Origin: Branchiostoma floridae
Taxonomy: Eukaryota > Chordata > Leptocardii > Amphioxiformes > Branchiostomatidae
Direction: 5' to 3'
Length of the DNA stretch: 64,000 bases
Assembly (NCBI RefSeq): GCF_000003815.2
Contig: NC_049979.1
Location: forward strand, 15,619,240 to 15,683,239
Position numbers and translations under genes: made by a program. Within the stretch, counting starts at the first letter, position 1; the number at the start of each line of letters is the position of its first letter. The notes beneath the pieces are model-generated. The model saw only the letters and a list, made by a program, of their open reading frames with translations, searched no databases and had not been told where the DNA came from. This document shows positions 48,501 through 60,378 of this stretch, piece after piece.

Positions 48501-51500
48501 AAAAGCATTACTGCCTACCGGCCATTTGCAAACCTTTAATAAAGCGATTCCGCCGTGGGAGCCTCCACGTACGCAAATATTGGCACGTCACTGATGTACC
48601 AGATTAATACATTGGTCACAGTTACTGTATACACGGACTGCACCCAGGGAAGCGGCCAGCACACGCATATCATGAAAAGTGTCATCTACTCTTATTCGTA
48701 CCGTACTACGGTAGAAAATTTTTGTTCAAATGAAGGACAGTAAACGTGAAAATGTTTCGAACATTTCGGTATTTCATTTTTCAAGAAACGGAAACGTTAT
48801 CAATAATATCAAGCGCAACTGACTGGATGCAAAATACGAAAACAAGGAATCTAAAATGTCGTATGTGTTTGTAACCTGTTGACGCCCTGACCTTTTTTTT
48901 CGGCGTTAGCATGCACTAGAAGGTAAAAGCTAGAAGTTAGAATCCCTGGAAATTGAATTAGTCCAGCTGTAGGTGGGGAATCCAAGTCCTAGCAATGCAC
49001 ACGTATTGTTAAGCGTCGTGCCAGAGAGGAGAAAACATCGTTATCAATGATCACGACACCGAACATCAAGTAGACAACCCAACAATGGTTAGTGGAGCCT
49101 GATAACATTCATATCAACAGGCAGTTCTACAGGAAAATTATGAGTACAAGAATAACATAATGAAAATCTTGTCACAAAATGTGAGCAGCAATAAGACTGA
49201 GACGGAAAACACATTGACGTTACCAAGACCGTGCACGACACATCAGTAACCTGTCCATGGATTCTCCTGTCTAGTACAAACACATTAACCGAAAGTGAAT
49301 TGAATGGCATATAGTGACGGAGCGGCCCCAGGTGCTGATATCCACCTACAAACGTACGTTTGGTATCTGCAATTTGTACGGGATTACCGAGTAACAGAGA
49401 ACGGACTTAATGTAATCACAATCACAGACCCACAGGAGACAGTGCGGATAAAGGGCGCCCAGGTACATTCATTCATCCGGACGCTATTTAACCAATAGAA
49501 CCTGAGTTATGCAACAGTGTACATGTGTAGTTCGTTTGTACTTTGTTGTAGATTTACAGACAAACACGAATTGGTTGCGCAATCAGAGGTCATAGTACGT
49601 GAAATATATTAAAAGAAAACGACACAAACACTATAGTCAAACCTGTAACTTTTTAACATAATAATTGTGTAGCCTGTAACACAATTTGATTATTTTGTAC
49701 TCATAATTTCCATGTACAACTGTCTGTTGATATGAATGTTAATTGACCTAAAGGTAACAGGTACTAAAATATCAAAAGCTTTATTCTAAATCTCTGTTAA
49801 TCGTTTTTGGCATCATATAGGATCACCTAAACGACTAATCAAGATCATGTCATGTCCGAACATACAATGTACAGATCGCCCCTTATACAATTACGAACTA
49901 ACAAGTCGCCCACATACAAAAACGTCCCGAGAACAATACAGTAGCAGGTAACCGCTTAGTGAACGGTGTAGCCCTCGTGTTGTAATGGATCTGTGGCGTG
50001 AACAGCATATGTAAACACACACACAACAAAGCCTGCGCGCTGCGAGGGGTGAAGGTCAGCCGTTGCTTAGTAAAACTCTGGGCAGCGCTAAATCAGACAG
50101 CTATCATGGTGTGAGGCTTCAGAGTTGTCACGTGGATCACATGGCCAACCGTACTATGGCGGGAACAAGACTTTCGGAATCAGCCGATCGCTGTTTAAGC
50201 TGATCTTATATATTATTAAGTTGCCCTTTTTTCAGCCTGAAGAATATGAAATGTGGACGGCACACCGCAAGCGAACAGCGTAAGATAACTTCGTTGTCGG
50301 TTCTGACGACTTTGTACGATCGACTTTGTACGGAGTCCAGATAGAGATGTTGTTAGATCTGCTACTTACTCTCCAAGCAGAGGTTGGTGGGAAAAATCGT
50401 GACCTTTTCCTTTCATAAGTTTTTTTTTTTCGACCGGGTGGTGTCATACTCCACCAACTACGCATGTAAAAGCCCTGTGTTCATACGATACGGAAATACG
50501 TGTATTGGGTAGGATGGTGATGACTCACTAGGATCAAGGAGCTTTTATCCTGATAAAAGCTCCTTGCTAGGATCTAATTTCTGAAAACGCCAGAAAACTC
50601 GGACCATCTGTTTCCACATCACTGCTAATTACGCATGCCGAAACAGAGAAATATGACGATAATGGCAATGTGATGCAACTCGGTACTGTCCACGTATGTA
50701 ACACACACACTTAGCTATTATAGACACGTACCCCCACAAAACTGACAACTATGTCAAACAACTCATGGTATAGCAAGCGACAAGGTTTATCTGTTCCTAA
50801 CAGGCTAAGCTAAGCCATATAATTTGAAGAATGAAAAGAGGTTCTCTCCTTCCAAACTGTGACGGACTGACTGTAGGAAATTCGAAGAGGTTTATCATAA
50901 ACCGGATAGTCGCATTTGTGTGCTGTCGCAGTCTCCATCGATGTAGAGTGCTACCGCAAACCGTGCCATAATTTGTCGTAAAATGGTTACGCCGTGGTGC
51001 AAATCAAAACACATTTATGGTCGCACGGCGCGAAACCTATTGCACCACGTGCAGTTCATTGGGCCTGATTTACTACCGATTGGGAATGGTTGAATGGGAA
51101 ACTGATAATCGTTCCGACAAGTTGGACACGTTCCAATCGGGCCGGCGGCCCAGCCATGCACGCTACCCGCGCCAGGACAGAAGCCTGCTAATATTGATTA
51201 CTGCAGGTCAGGAGGGAGAAGGTACCACCAAGATAGCCACACTGGAACAGTCATAGTAGTCTGATGGGAGTCGGTAGACAAAATATGAAACGCTGTCTAA
51301 TTGTTTGAGATCGCGAACGTTCACTGATCCTCGTGCCGTGGAGTTGCTGGAGATATAAATTGATAACGATTTGTCTATGCCGGAGTGCCTGTGCCTTGCT
51401 GTGAAGAATAACCACTATGTATATTTCCAGGTGCAGGGGAAGCCCGTACGGCGGGTGTGTTACCGGGGGATGTGCCGGGAGGAGGACCTGATACAGGAGA

Positions 51501-54500
51501 GGGACACGGTCCTGCTCAAGTCGGGGCCGCGCAAGAAGGACCTGCCGTTCGTTGCCAAGGTTACGGCGCTGTGGGAGGATCAGGACGGTAAGGCACAGCT
51601 TACCGTTGAGTGACGTATATGAGAGGATATGAAACTATAAGGAATGTTTTAAAACTACGTGATGTATATACGTATATCTATATTTTTTTAATTAGTGTCT
51701 TATTTTAATAGGGCAAAAAACTGTATCACAACCATCAGGTGGCTGAATACAGAATCAGTTTGCGTTAAACAGAACATCTTCAGTTTAATGCAGTTTCAGC
51801 AACAACAAATAGTGTACAAAGATTATTGAATAAACGTACAATGGGACACTGATTTAGGTAACGTGGGAAATCTTAGATTGTGGAAACTACGAGACTCCAG
51901 TGTTACAATACGGGTGATGTGTGAGGAAAGTTTGATGTCCTTGTGTGTGTGTTCTAGGTGAGATGATGATGAGTCTACTGTGGTACTACAGACCGGAGCA
52001 CATCGAGGGCGGAAAGCGGCCTCAGCATGGAGAGGTAAAACACAGTCATATCATGTTGTAATCATCAGGAGGGGCTAGGATAGGATAGGAAGGGATGAAA
52101 CTTCTGGAAGATTACACGGTGCCCATCGAACCTCCCTCGGAGGTATACAATTTAAAATATTGTGTGAAGTATAGACAACTCGTTAAAGCAAACAAAATCT
52201 TACGAGCCTTCCTATGCCGTCTCGAATAATACATTTTACTTCAAGATTCAAGCACTGCTGATAAATGGCTGATAAAGGGATTTTAGACACGTACTCCAAA
52301 GGTCGTACAGCGAGCGGAAACCGGTGTATATTGACGCTTTTTGACATGTTACAGGCAGAATAGCGCATCCATTTCATATTAGGCATGGTAGATATGGTGG
52401 AAACCTTTAAGGTTAAAAACACCGAAATTTATCTAGAGGATGCCGATTGCAATCAAGAAAGTAGCTGCGCAGTGTCTATTGGGGAAGCCCTGACGGCAGA
52501 TCCTGCATCCATCACCACAGTAGAGACGTAACGTTACCCCATCCGCCCGGGCGGTGGTGTTGTGGATCGGCGTGATTTAAGCCGTCTCAATCCCTCCTCA
52601 TCGCGCCCCCTTCCGGACTAGACGGACGCCATTAGCGCAACATTTACGGTAATTTCGCCGTATTGATTTTAGCCTGGAGGTTCCAGGAAAATGGCTGTTC
52701 CGGGAAGCTGCCGTCAGTACCCAGCCACCTCAGCCATCGCCCGAACAATGAATAATTGAATTTCTACCGTAACCTAAAAGGCAACGCCGTGGTTGCTTGA
52801 ATTCATTATTTTCGGTTGGGAAAAACGATATTTTCTTTTTTAAATGACCGGGTTAATTGCTTGGCAAAGTGGGCAAGTATTTTAAGTGATCTAGTTATTA
52901 CGGCAAGTACCAGGGCTCCAAATGCCGTTTTGTCTTGTACAATATACCATATGGTTCCTAGTTTCTATTTTTTTCAGCTTTTTATACCAAATCCGTCTGC
53001 AATCTCAGTTGTTTTACAATTCCAAGCCCTATAGGTTGGTATCTCAAGTTCTGAAATGTGAAAATTTCTATCTTATCTGGATAGCGGTATCGTATGTTAC
53101 AATCGTACATTTTGATGTAGACCACAATTACGAAGGAACATTGATTGGGTGTTCATGTAGTGAACTCCATACAGTTAGTAAACGTACCAATAGGGAGACT
53201 TTAAACACGACGGCGTGGTCTAGGAATTGTGAAAACTGTTGCATTATGAACGTCATAACAACAAGTCATACGGAAGCTTCAGAACCTGGCGCTTAAGGCG
53301 ATAGTGCGACAAAGGAATTACTGTATAGCTGACGCCAAATCACTATAAGAAACCTAATGTAGTATTTTCGTCACGATGTTGTGTGTTGTTGAAGACATCA
53401 TAAATGTGCATAGTCTTGTGATTTGTGGTTGTGACGTTTGCAGGCAAGACAGGTGTTTTAGAATCTACCAGGACAGGCCAACGGGTGTCCCGCGACTCGT
53501 TAGTGGGGCGTCCTCTTCCCATTGCGTCATGGCCGCATGATTAACCCATTCGTGCCCGACATGTGCGCACTTCAAACGTCAACTGCCACTTTCAAGTCCC
53601 GAACGTGGGCGCGTCAAATGTTCCAAACCTTCACAAATGGAAGAGCTCGCTTTGACGTGCTCATTAGGAAATGTACCTGCCACCTCCCACGTGGGCATGC
53701 GTCATGAAACGTGCTGGTTACCGCGGCTACTCGGGCACTTCAGGCCAGGGGAGTATGTGAGGCCAATGTGCTAACGTTAAGTGTACACATGTAGCTTAAC
53801 GTTGTTCTGACACATCAAATACACGCACCGGATTTTCCGCTGATCTGATGTATCATAAGTGGCCTTGTGATGTTACAAGATAAAACGTCACTAAGTGTGT
53901 GAGGTATGGATGTTACACAGACATTTGACTTCCCCACTCGTCGTGGCTAATGCTTTGGTCACGGATTGGAAAAGGGGCCCTGCCCTGTTCACGGGCTTTT
54001 TTTGTCACTTTCGGGCGTGACCCCTACCTGTCTCCTCGGGGCATCCTGCGACTGCGGGATACTTTGGGTCATGACCGGACCCCGGATTGATTTTAACTCG
54101 GAGTTAAAATCAACCCGGGACCCGTTAACAAATAGACACCGTAAGGTCATCGTTACGCCGAGAGGTACCCCCGCGGTATCCGGCAGTCCACCGGGACAAA
54201 TTTGTGGCTTCGGGGCCCTGCCGGGGTTACACCTCCTATGGGCACCGGTGTAAATGTGACTGAAGCATTCGTCACCATTTATGGGGGAGCCTCTGGTGTT
54301 AACCTAAGGCGGCAGATCTCTGCACGCCAAAGGACCCAGCACACTTACCGAGACGGGTAGGGATGGTCCGTTGTGTTTGGCTGGTAAACGCAAGCTGTGC
54401 TGAAGTACAATTGCATTATCACTCTGATCAGCTATAAAAAAAATTAAAAAAAACACGTTACGCTCGGTCTGCCTTAGTTTACCTGCAAGAGCTTGAAACT

Positions 54501-56135
54501 TGGTTTCCACTCAGATGCCAGAATCAGATAAGAGGCCGCTTAAATATTAACGTGAGATATACAGACTCCGTAGCTGGAAACAATAACACCAGATGATTTG
54601 GCGAAAAGTCTTAAGAAAGCAGACGGCGCACTTCTTGGGTCAGCGATCCCCAAGACAGATGGATAAGGAAATCAACCGGGTAGGAAAACAGACCGGCTTG
54701 ATAGGAGGGTGAGGGCTCAATGTGGTTCACCCGTCCTACAACTGATAGTACTGGACACTACTGGTAACATCACCAAAATGGTGTCGTACTGGAAAAAAGA
54801 AAGTTGCTAAGATTCTGGCTCAAGTACAAAGCGCAAGGGGGTGCAATGGTATCTTACAAGAACATTGTAACCACTTTTGATTGATGGTAGTAAAAATTTA
54901 ATAACCGCTTGAGAGATATGACACGCTTGGACACTAAAGTTGACGTTTTGTCGAAGTGGACTCGTCCGTGGGGAGATGTCTAGCTTCATAAGATGGTTAC
55001 GGAGGTCTTACCTTTCCGAAAAGCTTACATTAACCGCAGAGGGTTGATTGTTAGACACACTCCAGACGTGCGTTCAGCCACGTGCTTCTATTGGCATTCT
55101 GGAGTGTGGCCAGCCCGCCCTGGCAGGCGTTCTCCTGACGTCAGGTCACCGGGAAATGGAACTGCTCGTAACTCTTCCCCAGACGGAGCGGCTTGACTCC
55201 CGGTCATGGTTAGGGAGAGGGGAGGACACGTAGGACGTTATCATCGGTGCAGCACATTATCTCATTTTGTTGATAGCTGGGTAGCAGAAAGGTTAATTGC
55301 AGGATGCATCAAATACAGTACTTAGAACCATACACCAAAATCACGTCGGTGTAAAATTGAATATTGAATATTTTGATGCAACTTGCAGATCTGTGAACAC
55401 ATTTTAAAAAGAAGCAGATACTTTTCCTTGGAATCCAAAAGAACAGTTAATTCTGCATCTAACTAATTTCCTGTTCCCCCTGTGTTTCAGTGTGAACTGT
55501 TTGCGGCTCGTCATCCAGACGAGAACAGTGTGGCTTGTATCGAGGACAAGTGTTATGTGCTCACCTACTCCGAGTTCTGCAGGTCAGCAAACCCGCATCA
55601 CTATCTTTTGTCCAGATGTTGTTCGATATCGATTGATTCTAACTTTCCCTCATCACAAACAATTTATAACTGTCCTCCGTTCGTATGTTCCGTCGAAAGC
55701 AAGTTTTGATAAACCATCTCTCGTTAACCCGTGTCAATCTGATAGATTAAAAGATATTCAGAAGTTTTACAAGCCATGGTACAACCCTACTAGGTTTGAT
55801 CTCGCCCCCAACCTTTACCCACAACAAACAGTGACAGGGAATGCAGACTGTGAGGTTGTTACCCCGTCTTGTGTGTTCTCCTCTCAGTTAGAGCCTGTCG
55901 TTCAATCTATTATAATCCCGTTATTTCTTCACAACCCAGATTCCGACGGCAGTTGAAAGTGCGAGGGGCAGACCGAAGCAGCTTGAGCTCACTCGTGCCG
56001 CTGGAGGAGGTGGACTTCTCGGCCTTCCTCCCTCCTCATCGCCGTCTCCCCGACAACGTGGACCCCGAGAGTGTCTACTTCTGCCGGCGAGTCTACGACT
56101 TCCGTCACGGCCGCATGCTCAAGAACCCCATCTAG
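42539..56135 (+). CDS. BAHD1: BAHD1 orthologue (BAH domain chromatin repressor), 7 exons
   Basis: Vertebrate BAHD1 promotes heterochromatin formation and binds H3K27me3 through its BAH domain. Exons are 42539-42607, 45669-47283, 48045-48262, 51431-51587, 51958-52034, 55491-55582 and 55940-56135, totalling 2424 bp or 807 aa (human 780). The large exon encodes a basic, Ser-rich disordered region with [10 protein letters not shown] and [10 protein letters not shown], resembling the KR-LASLNA segments of BAHD1, and PLDLS at about residues 378-382, a CtBP-binding type motif. [11 protein letters not shown] is followed by the BAH domain (about residues 650-805), with [50 protein letters not shown] and [12 protein letters not shown], all near-identical to the vertebrate family. 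Exon 1 is the least certain part; it fits by phase and promoter context. An in-frame Met at 45801 is the alternative start. Confidence 0.92.
44355..44426. repeat. Perfect 20-bp inverted repeat in BAHD1 intron 1
   Basis: The 20 bases at 44355-44374 (TAGTTTACCGGGGCTCCCAT) are exactly complementary to 44407-44426, separated by 32 bases that contain a short tandem TCCTTGGTGA duplication. A perfect GC-rich stem of this length is unusual in the window and suggests the termini of a small recent foldback element or a structured RNA. Confidence 0.8.
50535..50566. repeat. Perfect hairpin in a BAHD1 intron
   Basis: CAAGGAGCTTTTATC at 50535-50549 and GATAAAAGCTCCTTG at 50552-50566 are exact reverse complements with a two-base centre. 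The immediate flanks (CTAGGATC on the left, CTAGGATC on the right) form a direct repeat that resembles a target-site duplication. Confidence 0.75.
54087..54113. repeat. Perfect 13-bp inverted repeat in a BAHD1 intron
   Basis: TTGATTTTAACTC at 54087-54099 and GAGTTAAAATCAA at 54101-54113 are exact reverse complements around a single G. The outer flanks CCCGG and CCCGGG add a direct repeat. It is comparable with the small palindromes at 40797 and 50535. Confidence 0.7.
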
Positions 56136-57420
56136 TGAGGTAATTGTGAACTGCACCTATCCGTGCCGTGCTACTACAGCCTTCCACAGCGTCGTCAAGC
56201 TTGTTCATCCGTGAAGAAATAAGGAAGTAGTACCTAGTGTTGATCAACAGTTTCCCTCTTAGACAGTGTTTGAGTTGTGAAAGATTCATCATCAGGAGAG
56301 ATTCGTTTAACGTGATGTACTTATTTTTAAACACCAGACTTGGAGGTACTTTCTGTCACCATATGGTCACTCCACTTCTCTAACTTTCCGGATCCGAGAC
56401 ACAGACCAGAAGATATGGACGGACTATAGGACAAGCAGTTTTCTGTATAAGCTACTAGGATGTGTTTGTACAAAACTGAAGCTGTCGTCGACTATCCCAT
56501 GTGTGTGTGCATGTATCATGAACATACATGTCTAGTATAATTAGGAGAATTCAAAAGAAATTTTCACGATATTTATTTTCTTGATAGCCAGAAGAGGACC
56601 AATGCAAACATTTTTCGCTTGCTTCGTTGTTTATCGGGTGTGCGCTTTAGTAGCATACAGAACATGGTGTTAGGCAGTGTTACAGTGTTTGTTTTGTTCG
56701 GTTAACTATCTGAAGTTGTCGTTGCCTAATGGATATAAAGCGTGCTACTGTGTTTTATGAAGAAAAGCTATAAATGTGTTTGGTATAGTTGTGACATATG
56801 ATATGGTCATCAACACAAAAGTCGTAGCAGGTAATAGTGTCACACGGTTTACGAAAATGTTAATTCAAACATGGAAGATGATATGACAAAAATTGTTTCA
56901 AACTTCAAACTAGCTGTACTCAGAATAAGAGCTTACATGTTGAACTAATGTTGACATGCGGTTTGAAAAGGACGCCTGTGTCCAGGAAGTGAGAACGCTT
57001 CGTTGTTGTGGAGATTACGTAATGCTAGCTATGGGCACGCACCTGTACAGTTGTGTATAGAGAGTCGGGCGAGAATACAGAAATCTGCGATAGTATTTTG
57101 CTTAGAGAATCGCCGGATCACCCCTATTACTAATCCCCTTGTACACGCACCTGTACAGTTGTGTATAGAGAGTCGGGCGAGAATACAGAAATCTGCGATA
57201 GTATTTTGCTTAGAGAATCGCCGGATCACCCCTATTACTAATCCCCTTGTACATAGACCAAGAATTTGTTGAAAGAAATAAAGAAAAATCCTCTATCTTT
57301 CCTGAAGAGAGAGAATATATAATTTATTCTCATGTACATGTACTCTGTTCCACTGTGCATATACTCCAGAGGCAATGTAAAGAGAATCACCGAGCCTTCG
57401 CAGATCGTACCAATAAAGAC
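56136..57420 (+). other. Presumed BAHD1 3' UTR and downstream sequence
   Basis: After the stop codon at 56133-56135 no further coding exon is recognised. Candidate poly(A) signals AATAAA lie at 57277-57282 and 57412-57417. If one of these is used, the UTR is over 1.1 kb and includes the tandem duplication at 57037-57254. An earlier unrecognised signal is possible. Confidence 0.4.
57037..57254. repeat. Perfect tandem duplication, 110-bp unit, two copies
   Basis: The unit beginning CACGCACCTGTACAG at 57037 is repeated from 57147, and I find no mismatch between the copies across more than 100 bases. Divergence begins only at the outer ends. The absence of substitutions indicates either a very recent duplication, ongoing homogenisation or an assembly artefact that joined two alleles. 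Confidence 0.9.
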
Positions 57421-57500
57421 GCTCAGAAATCGCCTGCGTGTATTTATTTCTTTGAATTACATCATTTTATGAATTCGAAAGTTACATAGAAGCAAACTAT

Positions 57501-57780
57501 TGCCACTTCTACTCAATGCTACCTCACTAGTGTCACTTCTACAACTATACTCAATTGAGATACAACACTGGTGTCACTTCTATACATATACTTGAAGCTA
57601 CCACACTATACATACTGTCACTTCTACAACTATACTCAATGCTATTACAATAGTGTCACCTCTACAAGTGTATTCAATCTTACCTTACTATATATACTGT
57701 CACTTCTACAACTATGTATAGTGTCACTTCAACAACAATACTCAATGCTACCACAATAGTGTCACTTCTACAACTAGATG
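57501..57780. repeat. Degenerate minisatellite with a TGTCACTTCTACAAC core
   Basis: At least eight copies of a core close to TGTCACTTCTACAAC recur at irregular intervals of about 22-47 bases. Between them lie variants of TATACTCAATGCTACCACAATAG. The spacing irregularity and substitutions show an old, decayed tandem array. No coding potential is supported. Confidence 0.8.
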
Positions 57781-58187
57781 AATCAAATGCATAATTATGT
57801 GAAGCATAGGAACCTGGAAATACAGTCGATAATTGGTTAGGGGTAGCTATGGACTTGCTGGTCTTCATCTGTTGCTTGAACAGGAGTTGCTACGGCAAGA
57901 AAGTAGAAAAGGGGGATTTTCCCATAATTCAACATTTAGAAACAGTACGTCTCCATCAAACATTTGACCGATTCTTTTTTCTCTTTACTTTCAGGCAGAC
58001 AATGTGGCACTGCACTCAAATCATTAACTTATTCTAACAGTACCACATACAAAGGGCAGACAGATGGTGAATGTAGTCTCATAGCCTTTTGAGTCTGTAA
58101 GGGCAGTGGGTCTATGCACGGTAGTGGATGGCTGTGCCCCAAATCGTCATGTTACGTACTGTAGTGTTTCCACGCTTTGGTATCAGA

Positions 58188-60378
58188 TTATACAGGATAC
58201 AAAGGTTCAGGATTACCTTCCTCCTTGTTGTATTTGACCCTTTGTTTAAATCGCCACACCAAGGTACCGATGAGCGTCAGCACAACCACTGATGCAACAA
58301 TCGCTGCGACCGGACCCGGACCGAGAGTGGGACCTGTGGAGCAAGTGCATCTGGGTTGAACGGGGATCTCTTTAGCAAATCATGCAGTATGTATTCGAAC
58401 CTGGGATCACAAACTGACCACACAACTGCGTACATACAGACAAAAGGACGTATTTGACAAGAGTTACATCTGGACATACGAACACAAAGGGGAATCGTTT
58501 TTTCCTTCATATTTTAATTAAGGTCAATCATCACACGTTGATTTTGTAAACTTGACAACTTAATGTAATATGAAGAAATTCTTACCTAGCTGTACTTTTG
58601 ATGGATTGGAGCTGGTTGACATGGAAATGATGTTATCTGGAAAAAAAATGATGCCAAGGAACCACAGTGAATTGTTTGTCATGTTGCAATCCACCCCGGG
58701 TTGGGGTTTCTGTGGTATACGTAAGAGACTCGTAAACGAACATACGTTAAGTCTCCAATACCTGCACTTTTACTGCAGAAATACATAAGAGATTTGGCAA
58801 TATGTATTGATCTCAGTTCAGCAATGTATCAGATGAGATGTTTTGCTGTGGCCAAGCAGTCATTTGTGCACATGATGATGCAATCTACAAACACCGTTGA
58901 CCAAAGTGTAAAAAAAAATAAATAAATAAATTCTGCTGAAAAGTTTATATTCATTCCACCTACTTGTTGGCTTTGTTGATTCTTGTTTGGTTGAAGGTGG
59001 CGGCGTTGTTTGTATGATAGTATGCTGTGTCTGTGTCTGTGTACTGGTTGACATGGTAGTACTTGCAGCAGGTCTCGCAGTAGTTTGGGAGGCGAGCCAC
59101 AGCTGACAGTACCTGTGGTCTGCTGGCGCGTACACACACGAATGGCAGTACCGTTGGTCAAGGTAGTACCTGTGCAAACAATGTGGAATTCAGATGAGTA
59201 TCATTAACGTTTTATATATGATGCATTTGTGATGTGATCATCTGTCAAACGCGATAAGCTACACATACATTGCGTACAAAGAAAGACATACTCACTCAAA
59301 GAAACAAATAAAGACATGCACACATCACACTCCATCATACGTAAACACACACACACATATAAACAAAGTTCTTCTCTATAGGCATACCCTGGAAAACAGT
59401 CTCCACAGACAGCATCGGACTGCGGGAGGCAAGGCTGCAGAACTTCCCTGTTCTGGTCCTGGCAGACCGTACAGGATATGCACCACGGTTCCATGTAGTA
59501 CTTGTTTTCTGGGCAGTCATCCACACTGGCTGCACGTGTACATATCTGGGGTTTGGCGTTTTATGTCTTAAGTTAGATATTTGCTACCAATTTTAACCAA
59601 TCTTAAGTGGGATATTTACTACCGATACTAACCAATCTTAAGTTAGATATTTGCTACCGAAGTTAACCAATCTTAAGTTGAATATAATCGTAAGTTAGAT
59701 ATTTGCTACCAATATCAACCAATCCGTACCATGAAGTAAAATAGTCCAAGGACGACCCAGTAACTTTTCTTGTCTGTGACGTTCTCTCTGAAAAGAGTGT
59801 TTCATCAGTAGATTATTGTGTGGACGTACAGAGTTGGGTCGCTCAAATAGTATGCTTAATGATTAAACACAAACTTAAGCGATAGCCTGATTCATGATCA
59901 ATTTTATCACTGGATACAGTGCCAATATCCGGTATCCGGCCTGAAGTTTATATTGTTAGAGAACTTTCTCGAGTCTGCCGTCATCACCTGACGACGGGAA
60001 ATCCCAAACGTAAGACACGTCACCATCACGAGTGTTCGTCAAAGTAGTTGTCCCAGGATATTGATCTTAAGCGAATACCATCTCATAGAAAAATATCTAC
60101 CTGAAGCCTCAAACTCCGCCGTACTAACTTTACCCACCCTGACCCGAGTTAAACAGACCCGTGCAGTACAGCGATTTAAGGATGAGCAGATTTGAATACG
60201 TGCTATAACATGTTGATATATGACTGTAATAGTGCGCGTTGGTATTTTTTAAACTTCTTGGCGAGACGAGAATACTACGGGTAGAATTCTATTAAAGATA
60301 TCAAAAACCACTTCGTGTGACATAAAGAACTTACTGCGACATTGCTGACAATAGCACGCAGATGTCTGACATGACCAT
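58188..60378 (-). CDS. Small TNF-receptor-superfamily-like membrane protein, 5 exons, 194 aa
   Basis: Exons 60378-60335, 59525-59388, 59169-58964, 58636-58586 and 58333-58188 join in phases 2, 2, 1 and 1, totalling 585 bp. The start lies in a strong context (ACACCATGG). The first 14 residues (MVMSDICVLLSAMS) would be a short, weak signal peptide. About residues 17-80 form a cysteine-rich region, DDCPENKYYMEPWCISCTVC and then CGDCFPGYYLDQRYC, close in style to EDA2R and TROY receptors. A Thr/Ser/Pro-rich stalk of about 65 residues follows, suitable for O-glycosylation. A single membrane span, VAAIVASVVVLTLIGTLVW, leads into a tail of about 20 residues ending NPEPLYPV. No death domain is present. 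A possible donor right after KEE could instead extend the tail to unseen exons. The family call is fairly safe; the first exon is the weakest part. Confidence 0.7.
59566..59726. repeat. Minisatellite, 35-bp unit, about four copies, in an intron of the TNFR-like gene
   Basis: The unit starting TCTTAAGTTAGATATTTGC recurs at 59566, 59601, 59636 and 59671 with exact 35-base spacing. The last copy carries an insertion. Copies differ at a few positions (for example AGTTAGAT against AGTGGGAT). Confidence 0.88.

Noticed and set aside
55583-55939. Open frame continuing through the last BAHD1 intron
   Set aside because: The BAH domain is complete only when this segment is spliced out, and both splice sites are good. 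The open frame is by chance in a short intron.
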